This document shows, piece after piece, positions 5,279-13,174 of a stretch of DNA of 23,079 nucleotides; the first letter of the stretch is position 1; every line of letters starts with the position of its first letter. Source of the DNA: a virus; IMG/VR virus record IMGVR_UViG_3300037586_000815, positions 1 through 23,079 of that record. The stretch is one strand, 5' to 3'. Below the pieces are notes generated by a model. It was not told where the DNA came from and made no database searches. It worked only from the letters and a program-made list of their open reading frames with translations. The position numbers were made by a program, and so were the translations under genes.

Positions 5279-5286
5279 TATATTTG
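5279..5286 (+). promoter_or_regulatory. Promoter core for the virion operon
   Basis: TATATTTG followed by TATT lies 16 bases before the ATG at 5303. Near the expected -33 position the sequence is TCTGG, an imperfect match to TTG. The location at the head of the terminase-portal block supports it. Confidence 0.6.
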
Positions 5287-5302
5287 TATTATTAAATTAA
5301 AT

Positions 5303-7333
5303 ATGAACGAAAAAAGTATACAAGGAATACCAATTAACATCCCTAAGAAGCCGAAGAAAAGTTCTATTATAGGTTATAATAAATCTAATAAGAATCAAAA
5401 GTGGACTAGAACTCCAATTCCAGATAGATGGGATTCATTAAGTGAAGTTAAAAAAAGTAAATTTATTGAACAGGAGTTTGATAGAAGGTTAAATGGAGTG
5501 TGGTTTATGAATAATGGTATAGCTACATATATAACAGGAGCTCATTATTATTATTTAAATTGGTGTAAAATTGATATAGGATATCCAGATTACTGGGATA
5601 GAGATAGAAGGTTTTTTCTTGTATGGGATGCTTCTAGAAAAGATAATCATAGTTTTGGTGTTATAATGCCTAAACATAGAAGACAAGGAGCATCTTGGAA
5701 AGCGGCATCTATTGTATTGCATGATATTACACTTTCATATAATTCTAATGGAGGTATATTAAGTAAGACAGGTAGTGATGCTAAAAAGCTCTTTGACAAG
5801 GTTGTTTACATTTTTAGAAAGTTACCATATTTCTTTCAACCTATTATTGAAGGAACGGATTCTCCTAAAACTGTACTATCGTTTAAGAAGCCTGGGGAAA
5901 GAATTACAAAGAATAATAAACAGGTTAAAGCCTCAGAAGCATTAGATAGTCAGATAGATTGGAGAAATACAAAGAATAACTCATATGATGGAGAGAAATT
6001 AAAAACTTTTATTTCAGACGAGGGTGGTAAATGGTTAGAAGCTGATTGTTCAAAGAATTGGCAAATAGTTAAACCGTCTCTTTCTCAAGGGAATAAGATT
6101 ATTGGTAAAGCTTTTTTACCATCTACAGTAAATGAAATGGAAGAAGGAGGTAAAGCATTTAAAGATATATGGGATGATTCAGACCAAGAAGATAAAGTTT
6201 TAGGTACACATAGAACTAAATCAGGACTTTACAGATACTTCACCCCTGCTTATGATGGGTTTGAAGGATTTATTGATGAGTATGGAAATAGTATTATAAA
6301 TAATCCAAAAAAGAAAATCTTTGATAAATATGGAGATGAAATAAAAATAGGAAGTAAAGATTATTTACAAAAGATAAGAGATGGTTTTAAAAACGATACT
6401 AATAAATTAGCTGAACATAAGAGACAATTTCCATGGACTCCAGAAGAAGCTTTTCGTGTTAGTACTGATGATTGTTTATTTGATTCAGAAAAAATATATC
6501 AACAAATAGATTATATAGAAGGTTCAGGAGGAAAGATGGTAACAAAAGGTAATTTTATATGGAGTAATGGTATTAAAGATACGAAAATTGTATGGAAACC
6601 AGACAAGAAAGGGAAGTGGTCTGTAGTTCTTTTACCAGATAAAGAAAAATATAATGCTCAAAAAATAAAATTTGGTAGTAAATATCCAGGTAATGATTTA
6701 GAGTTTGTTTCTGGATGTGACCCTTTTGACCATGATACTACAACTGATGGTAGAAGGTCTGATGCCGCTAGTTATGTATTTAGAAAATTTAATGCACATG
6801 AACAAGATAATTCACATATGTTTGTGTCTCAATATATACATAGACCTCCAAAAGCAGAAATATTCTTTGAAGATATATTAATGCAATGTATATTTTATGG
6901 ATGTCCTATCCTTGTGGAAAACAATAAGATAGGATTGATACAATATTTTAAACGGAGAGGATATGAAAAATATTTAATGGCTAGGCCAGAGTCTACACAT
7001 ACTTCTTTTAGTAGAAAACAAACTGAAGTTGGAATACCAGCAACAGGAGTTGCTGTTGCTAATGCTATTGTGGACTCTATACAGGCTTACGTTTATGATT
7101 ATGTGGGAGTTAATGAAGATGGGGATATAGGAAGAATATTCTTTTATGAATTATTAAAAGATTGGTTAGAGTTTGATGTAAACAATAGAACAAAACATGA
7201 CGCTAGTATGGCTAGTGGATTTACTTTATTAGCGTCGCAGAAACATATAAAACCAAAAATTAAAATAAGTACAAAACTACCTTTTGTAAGGAAATATAGT
7301 AATAATGGAAAAATATCTAAAATAATAAGATAA
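5303..7333 (+). CDS. Terminase large subunit (DNA packaging motor)
   Basis: This ATPase/nuclease pumps DNA into the prohead through the portal and cuts it. I use the ATG at 5303 (676 aa); the in-frame ATG at 5231 would place the promoter core inside the gene and add an unlikely Tyr/Ile-rich leader. A divergent Walker A, KHRRQGASWK, lies at about residues 123-132. Walker B is FISDEGG at about 235-241. The RNase-H-like nuclease domain shows GCDPFDHD at about 471-478, LVENNK at about 536-541 and KHDAS at about 631-635, giving the expected acidic triad. Length suits crAss-like terminases. No small terminase subunit is recognised nearby. The stop overlaps the portal start (TAATG), so the two are coupled. 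Confidence 0.92.
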   Translation: MNEKSIQGIPINIPKKPKKSSIIGYNKSNKNQKWTRTPIPDRWDSLSEVKKSKFIEQEFDRRLNGVWFMNNGIATYITGAHYYYLNWCKIDIGYPDYWDRDRRFFLVWDASRKDNHSFGVIMPKHRRQGASWKAASIVLHDITLSYNSNGGILSKTGSDAKKLFDKVVYIFRKLPYFFQPIIEGTDSPKTVLSFKKPGERITKNNKQVKASEALDSQIDWRNTKNNSYDGEKLKTFISDEGGKWLEADCSKNWQIVKPSLSQGNKIIGKAFLPSTVNEMEEGGKAFKDIWDDSDQEDKVLGTHRTKSGLYRYFTPAYDGFEGFIDEYGNSIINNPKKKIFDKYGDEIKIGSKDYLQKIRDGFKNDTNKLAEHKRQFPWTPEEAFRVSTDDCLFDSEKIYQQIDYIEGSGGKMVTKGNFIWSNGIKDTKIVWKPDKKGKWSVVLLPDKEKYNAQKIKFGSKYPGNDLEFVSGCDPFDHDTTTDGRRSDAASYVFRKFNAHEQDNSHMFVSQYIHRPPKAEIFFEDILMQCIFYGCPILVENNKIGLIQYFKRRGYEKYLMARPESTHTSFSRKQTEVGIPATGVAVANAIVDSIQAYVYDYVGVNEDGDIGRIFFYELLKDWLEFDVNNRTKHDASMASGFTLLASQKHIKPKIKISTKLPFVRKYSNNGKISKIIR

Positions 7334-9618
7334 TGGCAAAAACATCATTTAGCGGTTACCCAGACCCTTTCGTTTCACGAGAAGAGAAATTAGAACAAAA
7401 ATATGGGATTCAGTATTTTAAAAGAATGTATAACGAGTGGTCTAATGAAGAAGTGGGAAGTGGCTCGTATGTATCTCGTAATGAGAGATATAAGAGATAT
7501 AGAGAGTATGCGGAAGGGATGCAATCTATTGAACAATATAAAGATTTATTAGGAGCTAATGGAGATAGTTCTTATCTTAATCTTAATTGGGAAGTAGTTC
7601 CTGTTATACCTAAATTTGTAGATGTTATTGTTGGGGGACTAACTAATCAAGAGTATCAAATTAAATGCACTGCAATTGACCAAATATCTAAAGATAAAAG
7701 AACTGAAGATAGATTAAAAAAATTAACAGAAATGGAATTAAAAGAATTTCATTCTGAAATGGCTGGACTTACAGGTTTACCTTTTGATAAAGGGAACGAA
7801 GAATTACCAGAAAGCAATGAAGAATTAGACTTATACATGAATCTGAATTACAAACAGATGACTGAAATTGCAATGGAAGAAGGTATTGAGTTAACCTTTT
7901 ATTTAAATGATTGGGATGAAGTTAAAAAAAGAATAGCTAGAGACTTTGTTGTTTTAAATATAGGAGCTAGTAAAACTTCTGTTGAAGATGGTAAGTTAAC
8001 AATTAGATATGTAGACCCTTCTAATTTAATAACATCTCATACTTCAAGACCAGACTTTAAAAATATACAACATGCTGGAGAGATTATATATTTGACTATA
8101 CATGAATTAAAAAGATTAGCTGGAGATGAGTTCACTGAAGAAGAGTATATAGAGATTGCTAGAAATAATGGAGGTAAATATGGTAATCCTAAAAATTTAG
8201 GAAAGGGTTCTAATTATTATAATGAATATGAGTTACATGAGTATGATACTTATAAAATAGCTGTATTAGATGGTTTATATAAAACTGTAGATGATTTACA
8301 TTATGAGAAAAAATCTAATAAATTTGGAGGTTATTCTATTAATAAAAAAAATAAAGATTATAAACAACCTAAAAATTCAAAACAAAAGAGAACTAAATTA
8401 AAAACTACTGTAGAAAATATTTATAAAGGGAAATGGATTATTGGTACAGATTATATTTTTGATTATGGATTAGCCACTAATATACTTAGACCAAAAAGTA
8501 ATCTTTCTACAGCTATATTACCCTACTCTATTTATGCTCCTAATATATTGAATATGAATAATAAAGGTCTTGTAGAAAGAATGATTCCTTTTGCTGACCA
8601 AATACAATTATGTCATCTTAAAATACAGCATCTTATGTCTAAAGCAAAACCAAAAGGTTCTGCTATTGAATTAGGAGCTATAGAAAATGTAGGTAAGGGA
8701 GATGGAGGGACATTCACTCCTATTGAAGTTCAAGATATATATCAACAAACAGGTAATTTATATTATAGAAGTCAGCAAGATGATGGTAGTCCTTTACCAT
8801 CTATGCCTATACAAGAGTTAGGAGGAGGAATTGGTGGTGCATTACAAGAGTTAATCGCTATCTATCAATATAACTTACAAATGCTTCGTGATGTAACAGG
8901 TATAAATGAAGCTAGAGATGCAACACAACCAGATAAAGAATCTTTAGTTGGAGTACAGAAAATGGCTTTACTTGCTTCTAATAACGCTACAAGATGGATT
9001 AACCAAGCTTTACTTTCTGTAACACAAGGTACAGCTAAAAGTATAGCTTTAAGAGTTCAAGACCTTGTAAAATATACAGGAACTTATAAAGGTTATATAC
9101 AAGCTATAGGAGAATACAACATGAAAGCTATTGAAGTTAGTAAAGATGTTACTATGGCTGATTATGGTATTATGATTGAGCCGTTACCAGATGATGAGCA
9201 AAAAGCTATATTAGAACAAAATATTCAAATGTCTATACAACAAAATGCTTTAAGATTAGAAGATGCTATTATGATTAGAAATATTCATAATATTAAATTA
9301 GCAAATCAATTATTAGTTATAAGACGTAAAAAATACGCTCAAGAAGCTGCTAAAGCTGCTCAAGAGAATGCAAGAGCTAATGCTGAACAACAACAAGCTT
9401 CAATTGCTGCTAAAGCTCAAGCTGATGCTCAAGCAAAACAAATGGATGCTCAAGCTGATTTACAACAATTACAAGCTGAGTACCAAATGAAAGAAGAGTT
9501 CGCTAAAGCTGAACATGAAAGAAAGTTAGAAATAATAGAAGCTAGTGGAGAAATTAAGTCAGAACATATTGAATTAGCTCAAGATGATTCTGATTTAGTA
9601 AGAACTAAGGTGAAATAA
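7333..9618 (+). CDS. Portal protein
   Basis: The portal forms a 12-subunit ring at one capsid vertex, through which DNA enters and to which the tail attaches. The 761-aa protein follows the terminase directly. Its opening, FSGYPDPFVSREEKLEQKYG, resembles the start of crAss-like portals. A long helix-rich centre includes RDVTGINEARDA near residue 520, typical of portal proteins, where the motif DVTGI-E recurs. Residues about 665-745 form a long Ala/Gln/Glu-rich coiled coil, matching the barrel region of long portals. Size fits the family. Start codon shares one base with the terminase stop. Confidence 0.88.
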   Translation: MAKTSFSGYPDPFVSREEKLEQKYGIQYFKRMYNEWSNEEVGSGSYVSRNERYKRYREYAEGMQSIEQYKDLLGANGDSSYLNLNWEVVPVIPKFVDVIVGGLTNQEYQIKCTAIDQISKDKRTEDRLKKLTEMELKEFHSEMAGLTGLPFDKGNEELPESNEELDLYMNLNYKQMTEIAMEEGIELTFYLNDWDEVKKRIARDFVVLNIGASKTSVEDGKLTIRYVDPSNLITSHTSRPDFKNIQHAGEIIYLTIHELKRLAGDEFTEEEYIEIARNNGGKYGNPKNLGKGSNYYNEYELHEYDTYKIAVLDGLYKTVDDLHYEKKSNKFGGYSINKKNKDYKQPKNSKQKRTKLKTTVENIYKGKWIIGTDYIFDYGLATNILRPKSNLSTAILPYSIYAPNILNMNNKGLVERMIPFADQIQLCHLKIQHLMSKAKPKGSAIELGAIENVGKGDGGTFTPIEVQDIYQQTGNLYYRSQQDDGSPLPSMPIQELGGGIGGALQELIAIYQYNLQMLRDVTGINEARDATQPDKESLVGVQKMALLASNNATRWINQALLSVTQGTAKSIALRVQDLVKYTGTYKGYIQAIGEYNMKAIEVSKDVTMADYGIMIEPLPDDEQKAILEQNIQMSIQQNALRLEDAIMIRNIHNIKLANQLLVIRRKKYAQEAAKAAQENARANAEQQQASIAAKAQADAQAKQMDAQADLQQLQAEYQMKEEFAKAEHERKLEIIEASGEIKSEHIELAQDDSDLVRTKVK

Positions 9619-9649
9619 TTGTATAATAAAGATTTTTTTATTATATTTG
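9619..9649 (+). promoter_or_regulatory. Promoter before scaffold and capsid genes
   Basis: TTG at 9619-9621 is followed after 20 bases by TATATTTG at 9642-9649, a good Bacteroidota promoter. The spacer holds a 9-bp perfect inverted repeat, TATAATAAA (9622-9630) with TTTATTATA (9637-9645), which could bind a regulator or act as a weak terminator for the portal transcript. It lies between the portal stop and the scaffold start, giving the capsid genes their own transcription. Confidence 0.7.
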
Positions 9650-9674
9650 TATATATTAATTTAAATTTAAGAAA

Positions 9675-10676
9675 ATGTCAAACGAAAAATTTGAAAAGTT
9701 AGCTGCTAAAAATATGGGTTATGAATTAGCAGAAGAAACAAAAACAACAGAAGTAACCCAAGAAGAAAGTTCTTTGAAAGAAGATTCTACTCAAGAAACA
9801 AGTGAGGAGACGACAAGTTCTGAAAAAAGTTTTGAAGACTTATTAGCCGAAAAGACTAATGGTAAATTTAAAAACTATGAAGAAATTGAATCCTTACTTT
9901 CATCTAAAGAAACATCATCAAGTTTCGCTAACGAACAGATAGAGAAGCTAAACGATTATGTTGCTAAGGGTGGTGATGTGAATGAGTATTTAAGAACTCA
10001 AACTGCTGATTATGAAAAGATGGAGGAGTTAGATTTAGTTAAAAATCATCTTAAATTCCAAAATCAAGATTTAAAAAGTGATGAAGTTGATTTACTTTTT
10101 AATAGTTCATATAAGCTAGACGAGGACTTGTATACCAATGATGAGATAAAGTTGTCTAAGATTAAATTAAGAACTGATGCTAAGAAAGCTAAAAAAGAGC
10201 TTACATCATTTCAAGATGAATCTTCAGTACCAAAACAACATAGACAACAGGTTGCTAATAAAAAGCAAGCTGAAGAAAATACAAAGTTATGGGCTGAAAA
10301 AATAGATAAATCTTTATCAGACTTTAAAGAAGTGTCTTTTGATATAAACGATAAGGGAGAAAAATTTTCTTATGGATTATCAGAAGAAGCTGTTAATACT
10401 GTCAAATCATCAAACAAGAATCTATCTGAATTTTGGAACAGATATGTCAATGAAGATGGTAGTGAGAATATTACTAAACTAAATAGAGACATGGCTGCTT
10501 TAAATAATTTAGATTCAATAGTTAGAAGTGCGTTTGCTCAAGGATTATCAAAAGGAAAAGGTGATATAATAGATGATATTAAAAATCCTTCCTATACTCC
10601 TGATAGTAAAAGTTCTTCTGGCAAATCTCTTTCTATATCTGAGCAGATTGCTGCTGAGTTAAGAAAGAACATGTAA
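9675..10676 (+). CDS. Probable capsid scaffolding protein
   Basis: The 333-aa protein is acidic, Ser/Thr/Glu-rich and apparently disordered in its first 60 residues, then largely helical with coiled-coil character. It lies between portal and major capsid genes, where tailed phages normally place the scaffold that shapes the prohead. The C-terminus, SEQIAAELRKNM, is a short amphipathic helix; in other phages a C-terminal helix of the scaffold binds the capsid protein. There is no protease motif. The call rests on position and composition, not on a recognised domain. It has its own promoter at 9619-9649 and the leader TTAAATTTAAGAAA shared with the gene at 12180. Confidence 0.72.
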   Translation: MSNEKFEKLAAKNMGYELAEETKTTEVTQEESSLKEDSTQETSEETTSSEKSFEDLLAEKTNGKFKNYEEIESLLSSKETSSSFANEQIEKLNDYVAKGGDVNEYLRTQTADYEKMEELDLVKNHLKFQNQDLKSDEVDLLFNSSYKLDEDLYTNDEIKLSKIKLRTDAKKAKKELTSFQDESSVPKQHRQQVANKKQAEENTKLWAEKIDKSLSDFKEVSFDINDKGEKFSYGLSEEAVNTVKSSNKNLSEFWNRYVNEDGSENITKLNRDMAALNNLDSIVRSAFAQGLSKGKGDIIDDIKNPSYTPDSKSSSGKSLSISEQIAAELRKNM

Positions 10677-10713
10677 AATAACTAAATTATTAATGTATAA
10701 AAAATAAAATAAA

Positions 10714-12096
10714 ATGCCTTATACTACTACACCTGGGATTCCTAGTGCTTTCCAGGTCGCTACAAGCGAAAATTACGTTTCTACGCTTAGTATTCACAAA
10801 CCAGAAATTGCTGAAGACTTTGTTAATAGATACGGAGAACAATCCCTAATGGGATTCTTAGATGCAGTTGGAGCTATGGCTCCTGTTTCTCAAAGAAAAT
10901 ATGAACACTATGAAGATGATTATTTACACCAAAACTTCAAACAAACTGGGACACCTACTATTACCACTGCTGGGTCTCCAAATATTACTTTAGACGATTC
11001 TTATTCTTCTGATGGTACCTCTGCTGGTAACTTCTTTTTAAGAGTTGGAGATATTGTACAAAATAGTTACGGAGAGATTGCTCTTTGTACTGCTAGACCT
11101 GCTAACAATACAGCTACTTTAGTACCTTATAAAAATTCATCATGGACAGCTTTAACTGCTGCGGATGTATTAATTATAATTGGTAATGAGTGGGAAGAAG
11201 GTACTGGTCAACCAGATGGTATCACTCCAACGGCTAATCACTATGAGAACTATACTATGATTATGAAAGATTCATTCCAGGTAACTGGTTCTGAAGCTAC
11301 TAATAAAATATGGTTTAAAGTGAATGACGCTGCAACTGGAAAATCTGGATACCTATGGTACTTAAAAGGTGAAGGTGATACCTACAAAAGATTTAATAAC
11401 TATTGTGAAACTCAAATGTTATTAGGTCAAGTTGTTACTAACACGAATGCTGCTATACAGCCATTAAGTTATACTACACAGACTGGTGGTATTAATGGTA
11501 CTGAAGGTTTAATTGACTTTATGAGAAGTGGTAATTCACAGACTTATAATCAATTAGCTGGGTTTAACTTATCTGATTTTGATTCTATGATTCGTACACT
11601 AGATGCTAACAGAGGAGCTAAAGAAAACACTATGTGGTGTGGAATTGACTTATCATTAGCTATTGACGATGCAGTTGCTGCAATGTTTGCTGGTGGAGGT
11701 ATTTCTTATGGAGCATTTAATGGTTCTGAGGAAATAGGAGTTGCTTTCGGATTTAAATCATTCGCAAGAGGTGGATATACTTTCCATAAGAAAGCATATG
11801 AAGCTTTAAGTTATTCTCCAATGATGGGTGCTTCAGGATACAACTATGCTGGAATGGGACTTGTTATTCCTGGAGATAAAGGTAAAGATGCTAAATCTAG
11901 AGAGTCTATTCCTTCTTTAAGAGTTAGATATAAAGAAGCTGGAGGATACTCTAGAAAAATGGAGCACTGGTTAACAGGTTCTGCTGGATTAGCTAATCCT
12001 ACTTCTGATGTAGATGAGTTAAGATGTCACTACAGAACAGAAAGAGGATTTGAAGGATTCGCGAACAACAGATTCATCTTACTTGAAAGAGCTTAA
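10714..12096 (+). CDS. Major capsid protein (HK97 fold)
   Basis: This 460-aa protein should form the icosahedral shell. It follows the scaffold and is followed by an intrinsic terminator, as expected for the most abundant product. The N-terminal part has IHKPEIAEDFVNRYGEQS at about residues 28-45 and a long helix-turn region up to YEHYEDDYLHQNFK, a pattern seen in crAss-like capsid proteins. Later regions, GGISYGAFNG and GYTFHKKAYEALSYSPM, resemble the closing beta sheet of the A domain. Length is close to crAss-like capsid proteins of about 490 aa. No pro-peptide is obvious. It may be a folding client of the GroES-like protein at 2668-3240. Confidence 0.85.
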   Translation: MPYTTTPGIPSAFQVATSENYVSTLSIHKPEIAEDFVNRYGEQSLMGFLDAVGAMAPVSQRKYEHYEDDYLHQNFKQTGTPTITTAGSPNITLDDSYSSDGTSAGNFFLRVGDIVQNSYGEIALCTARPANNTATLVPYKNSSWTALTAADVLIIIGNEWEEGTGQPDGITPTANHYENYTMIMKDSFQVTGSEATNKIWFKVNDAATGKSGYLWYLKGEGDTYKRFNNYCETQMLLGQVVTNTNAAIQPLSYTTQTGGINGTEGLIDFMRSGNSQTYNQLAGFNLSDFDSMIRTLDANRGAKENTMWCGIDLSLAIDDAVAAMFAGGGISYGAFNGSEEIGVAFGFKSFARGGYTFHKKAYEALSYSPMMGASGYNYAGMGLVIPGDKGKDAKSRESIPSLRVRYKEAGGYSRKMEHWLTGSAGLANPTSDVDELRCHYRTERGFEGFANNRFILLERA

Positions 12097-12121
12097 TTAA
12101 GTTCTTGATTACATAAAGAAA

Positions 12122-12155
12122 GGGGAGGACTTGTCTCCTCCCTAATCTTTTTTTT
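12122..12155 (+). terminator. Terminator after the capsid gene
   Basis: GGGAGGA (12123-12129) and TCCTCCC (12136-12142) form a seven-pair GC-rich stem around CTTGTC. TAATC and eight or more T residues follow. It is 26 bases beyond the capsid stop codon and should reduce transcription into the following gene. Confidence 0.85.
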
Positions 12156-12179
12156 ATTAATTATATTAAATTTAAGAAA

Positions 12180-13067
12180 ATGGCAAAAAAGAAAAAACAA
12201 ATTACTATCTTTAGATTAGTAAACAAAAATGAAAAACCTTCCACTGAAGGTCGTCAATATCCAGTTAGTCACAGAATACCATCAATAGACGAAGTATTTG
12301 ATGAAACAACTGGAAGAAACAGAAAAATCCAATATGTTTTAGGGGAACAATCAATTTATGCAGATGAACAATCATCTTTTAATCCCGTATTAGGAGATAT
12401 TATATTTCATAATGGTTCTTTACCTGTTCAATATCAGCAAGTTACTTTAAGAGAGTTTTTAGAAAAAAGTAATTATAATATTTCTAATCCAGAAAGAATG
12501 AGTAATAAGAAATCTATTTTTGAAACTGTTAATTTAGAAAGTAATGCAGAGAAAGATTTAGAAAGCTTAGAGTCAGAATTTCATGTTATGGAAACCTTAA
12601 TGTCTATGGATGCACAAAAAATGGTTGGATACGCTAGAGCTATGGAAGTAGATGTAGATAGAAGTATGTATGAAATTAAACATGATATGATGGTTATGGC
12701 TAAAAATAATCCAGAGTTATTTATGGAGAAAATTTCTAATCCTAAACTTGAAAGAAAACAAGTTATTATGGATGCTGAAGAAGGTAAAATATTAACAATA
12801 GATGTAGTTAATAGACAAGTTAAATGGGGGTTTGGTTCAAAACAAATGATAACTGTTATTCCTGTAGGACTTAATCCTTATGACCATTTTGTGGATTACA
12901 CTTTTGAAACTGAAGGTAAAGAAGTTTTTAATAAAATTGTTAAATTATTAAAAGGTGAAACTATAGAGAAAAAAGTATCAAAACCAAAATTACCTTCAAC
13001 ACCTAGTCAACAAGATATAAGTGATGTGAATATTAAGAAAAGTAATACTGTTAGTAAGGTAAAATAA
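12180..13067 (+). CDS. Putative virion-associated protein, unknown
   Basis: The 295-aa protein starts MAKKKKQITIFRLVNKN. Residues 1-85 are a beta-rich region. Residues about 115-190 are helical, with FHVMETLMSMDAQKMVGYAR. Residues about 195-255 form a second beta region ending in PYDHFVDYTFETEGKEVF. The last 35 residues are Lys/Ser/Pro-rich. No family is recognised. Position between capsid and fibre genes and a terminator on each side suggest a structural or assembly role at a level different from the capsid. The leader TTAAATTTAAGAAA matches that of the scaffold gene, but no TATATTTG core lies just upstream, so it probably relies on readthrough of the terminator at 12122-12155. Confidence 0.75.
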   Translation: MAKKKKQITIFRLVNKNEKPSTEGRQYPVSHRIPSIDEVFDETTGRNRKIQYVLGEQSIYADEQSSFNPVLGDIIFHNGSLPVQYQQVTLREFLEKSNYNISNPERMSNKKSIFETVNLESNAEKDLESLESEFHVMETLMSMDAQKMVGYARAMEVDVDRSMYEIKHDMMVMAKNNPELFMEKISNPKLERKQVIMDAEEGKILTIDVVNRQVKWGFGSKQMITVIPVGLNPYDHFVDYTFETEGKEVFNKIVKLLKGETIEKKVSKPKLPSTPSQQDISDVNIKKSNTVSKVK

Positions 13068-13090
13068 TTCTTATTATATAAGATGAAAAA

Positions 13091-13126
13091 AAAGGGGTAT
13101 GTTTTATACATATCCCTTTCTTTTTT
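13091..13126 (+). terminator. Intrinsic terminator before the fibre gene
   Basis: AAAGGGGTATGT (13091-13102) pairs with ACATATCCCTTT (13108-13119) over 12 pairs with one G-U, around a TTTAT loop, then CTTTTTT. It lies 23 bases after the stop at 13067 and just before the fibre promoter core. Confidence 0.88.
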
Positions 13127-13139
13127 GCAATAATTTCAC

Positions 13140-13147
13140 TATATTTG
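13140..13147 (+). promoter_or_regulatory. Promoter core for the fibre and tail genes
   Basis: TATATTTG followed by TATT lies 27 bases before the ATG at 13175. A TTTG is present at 13124-13127 but its spacing of 12 bases is too short; no good -33 is seen. The strong terminator just upstream makes a new promoter here likely. Confidence 0.6.
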
Positions 13148-13174
13148 TATTCATATCATTAAAAATAAAATAAA

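Noticed and set aside
5231-5302. Upstream in-frame ATG of the terminase at 5231
   Set aside because: The extension would include the promoter core at 5279-5286 and translate to a Tyr/Ile-rich stretch. The ATG at 5303 has the usual A-rich leader.
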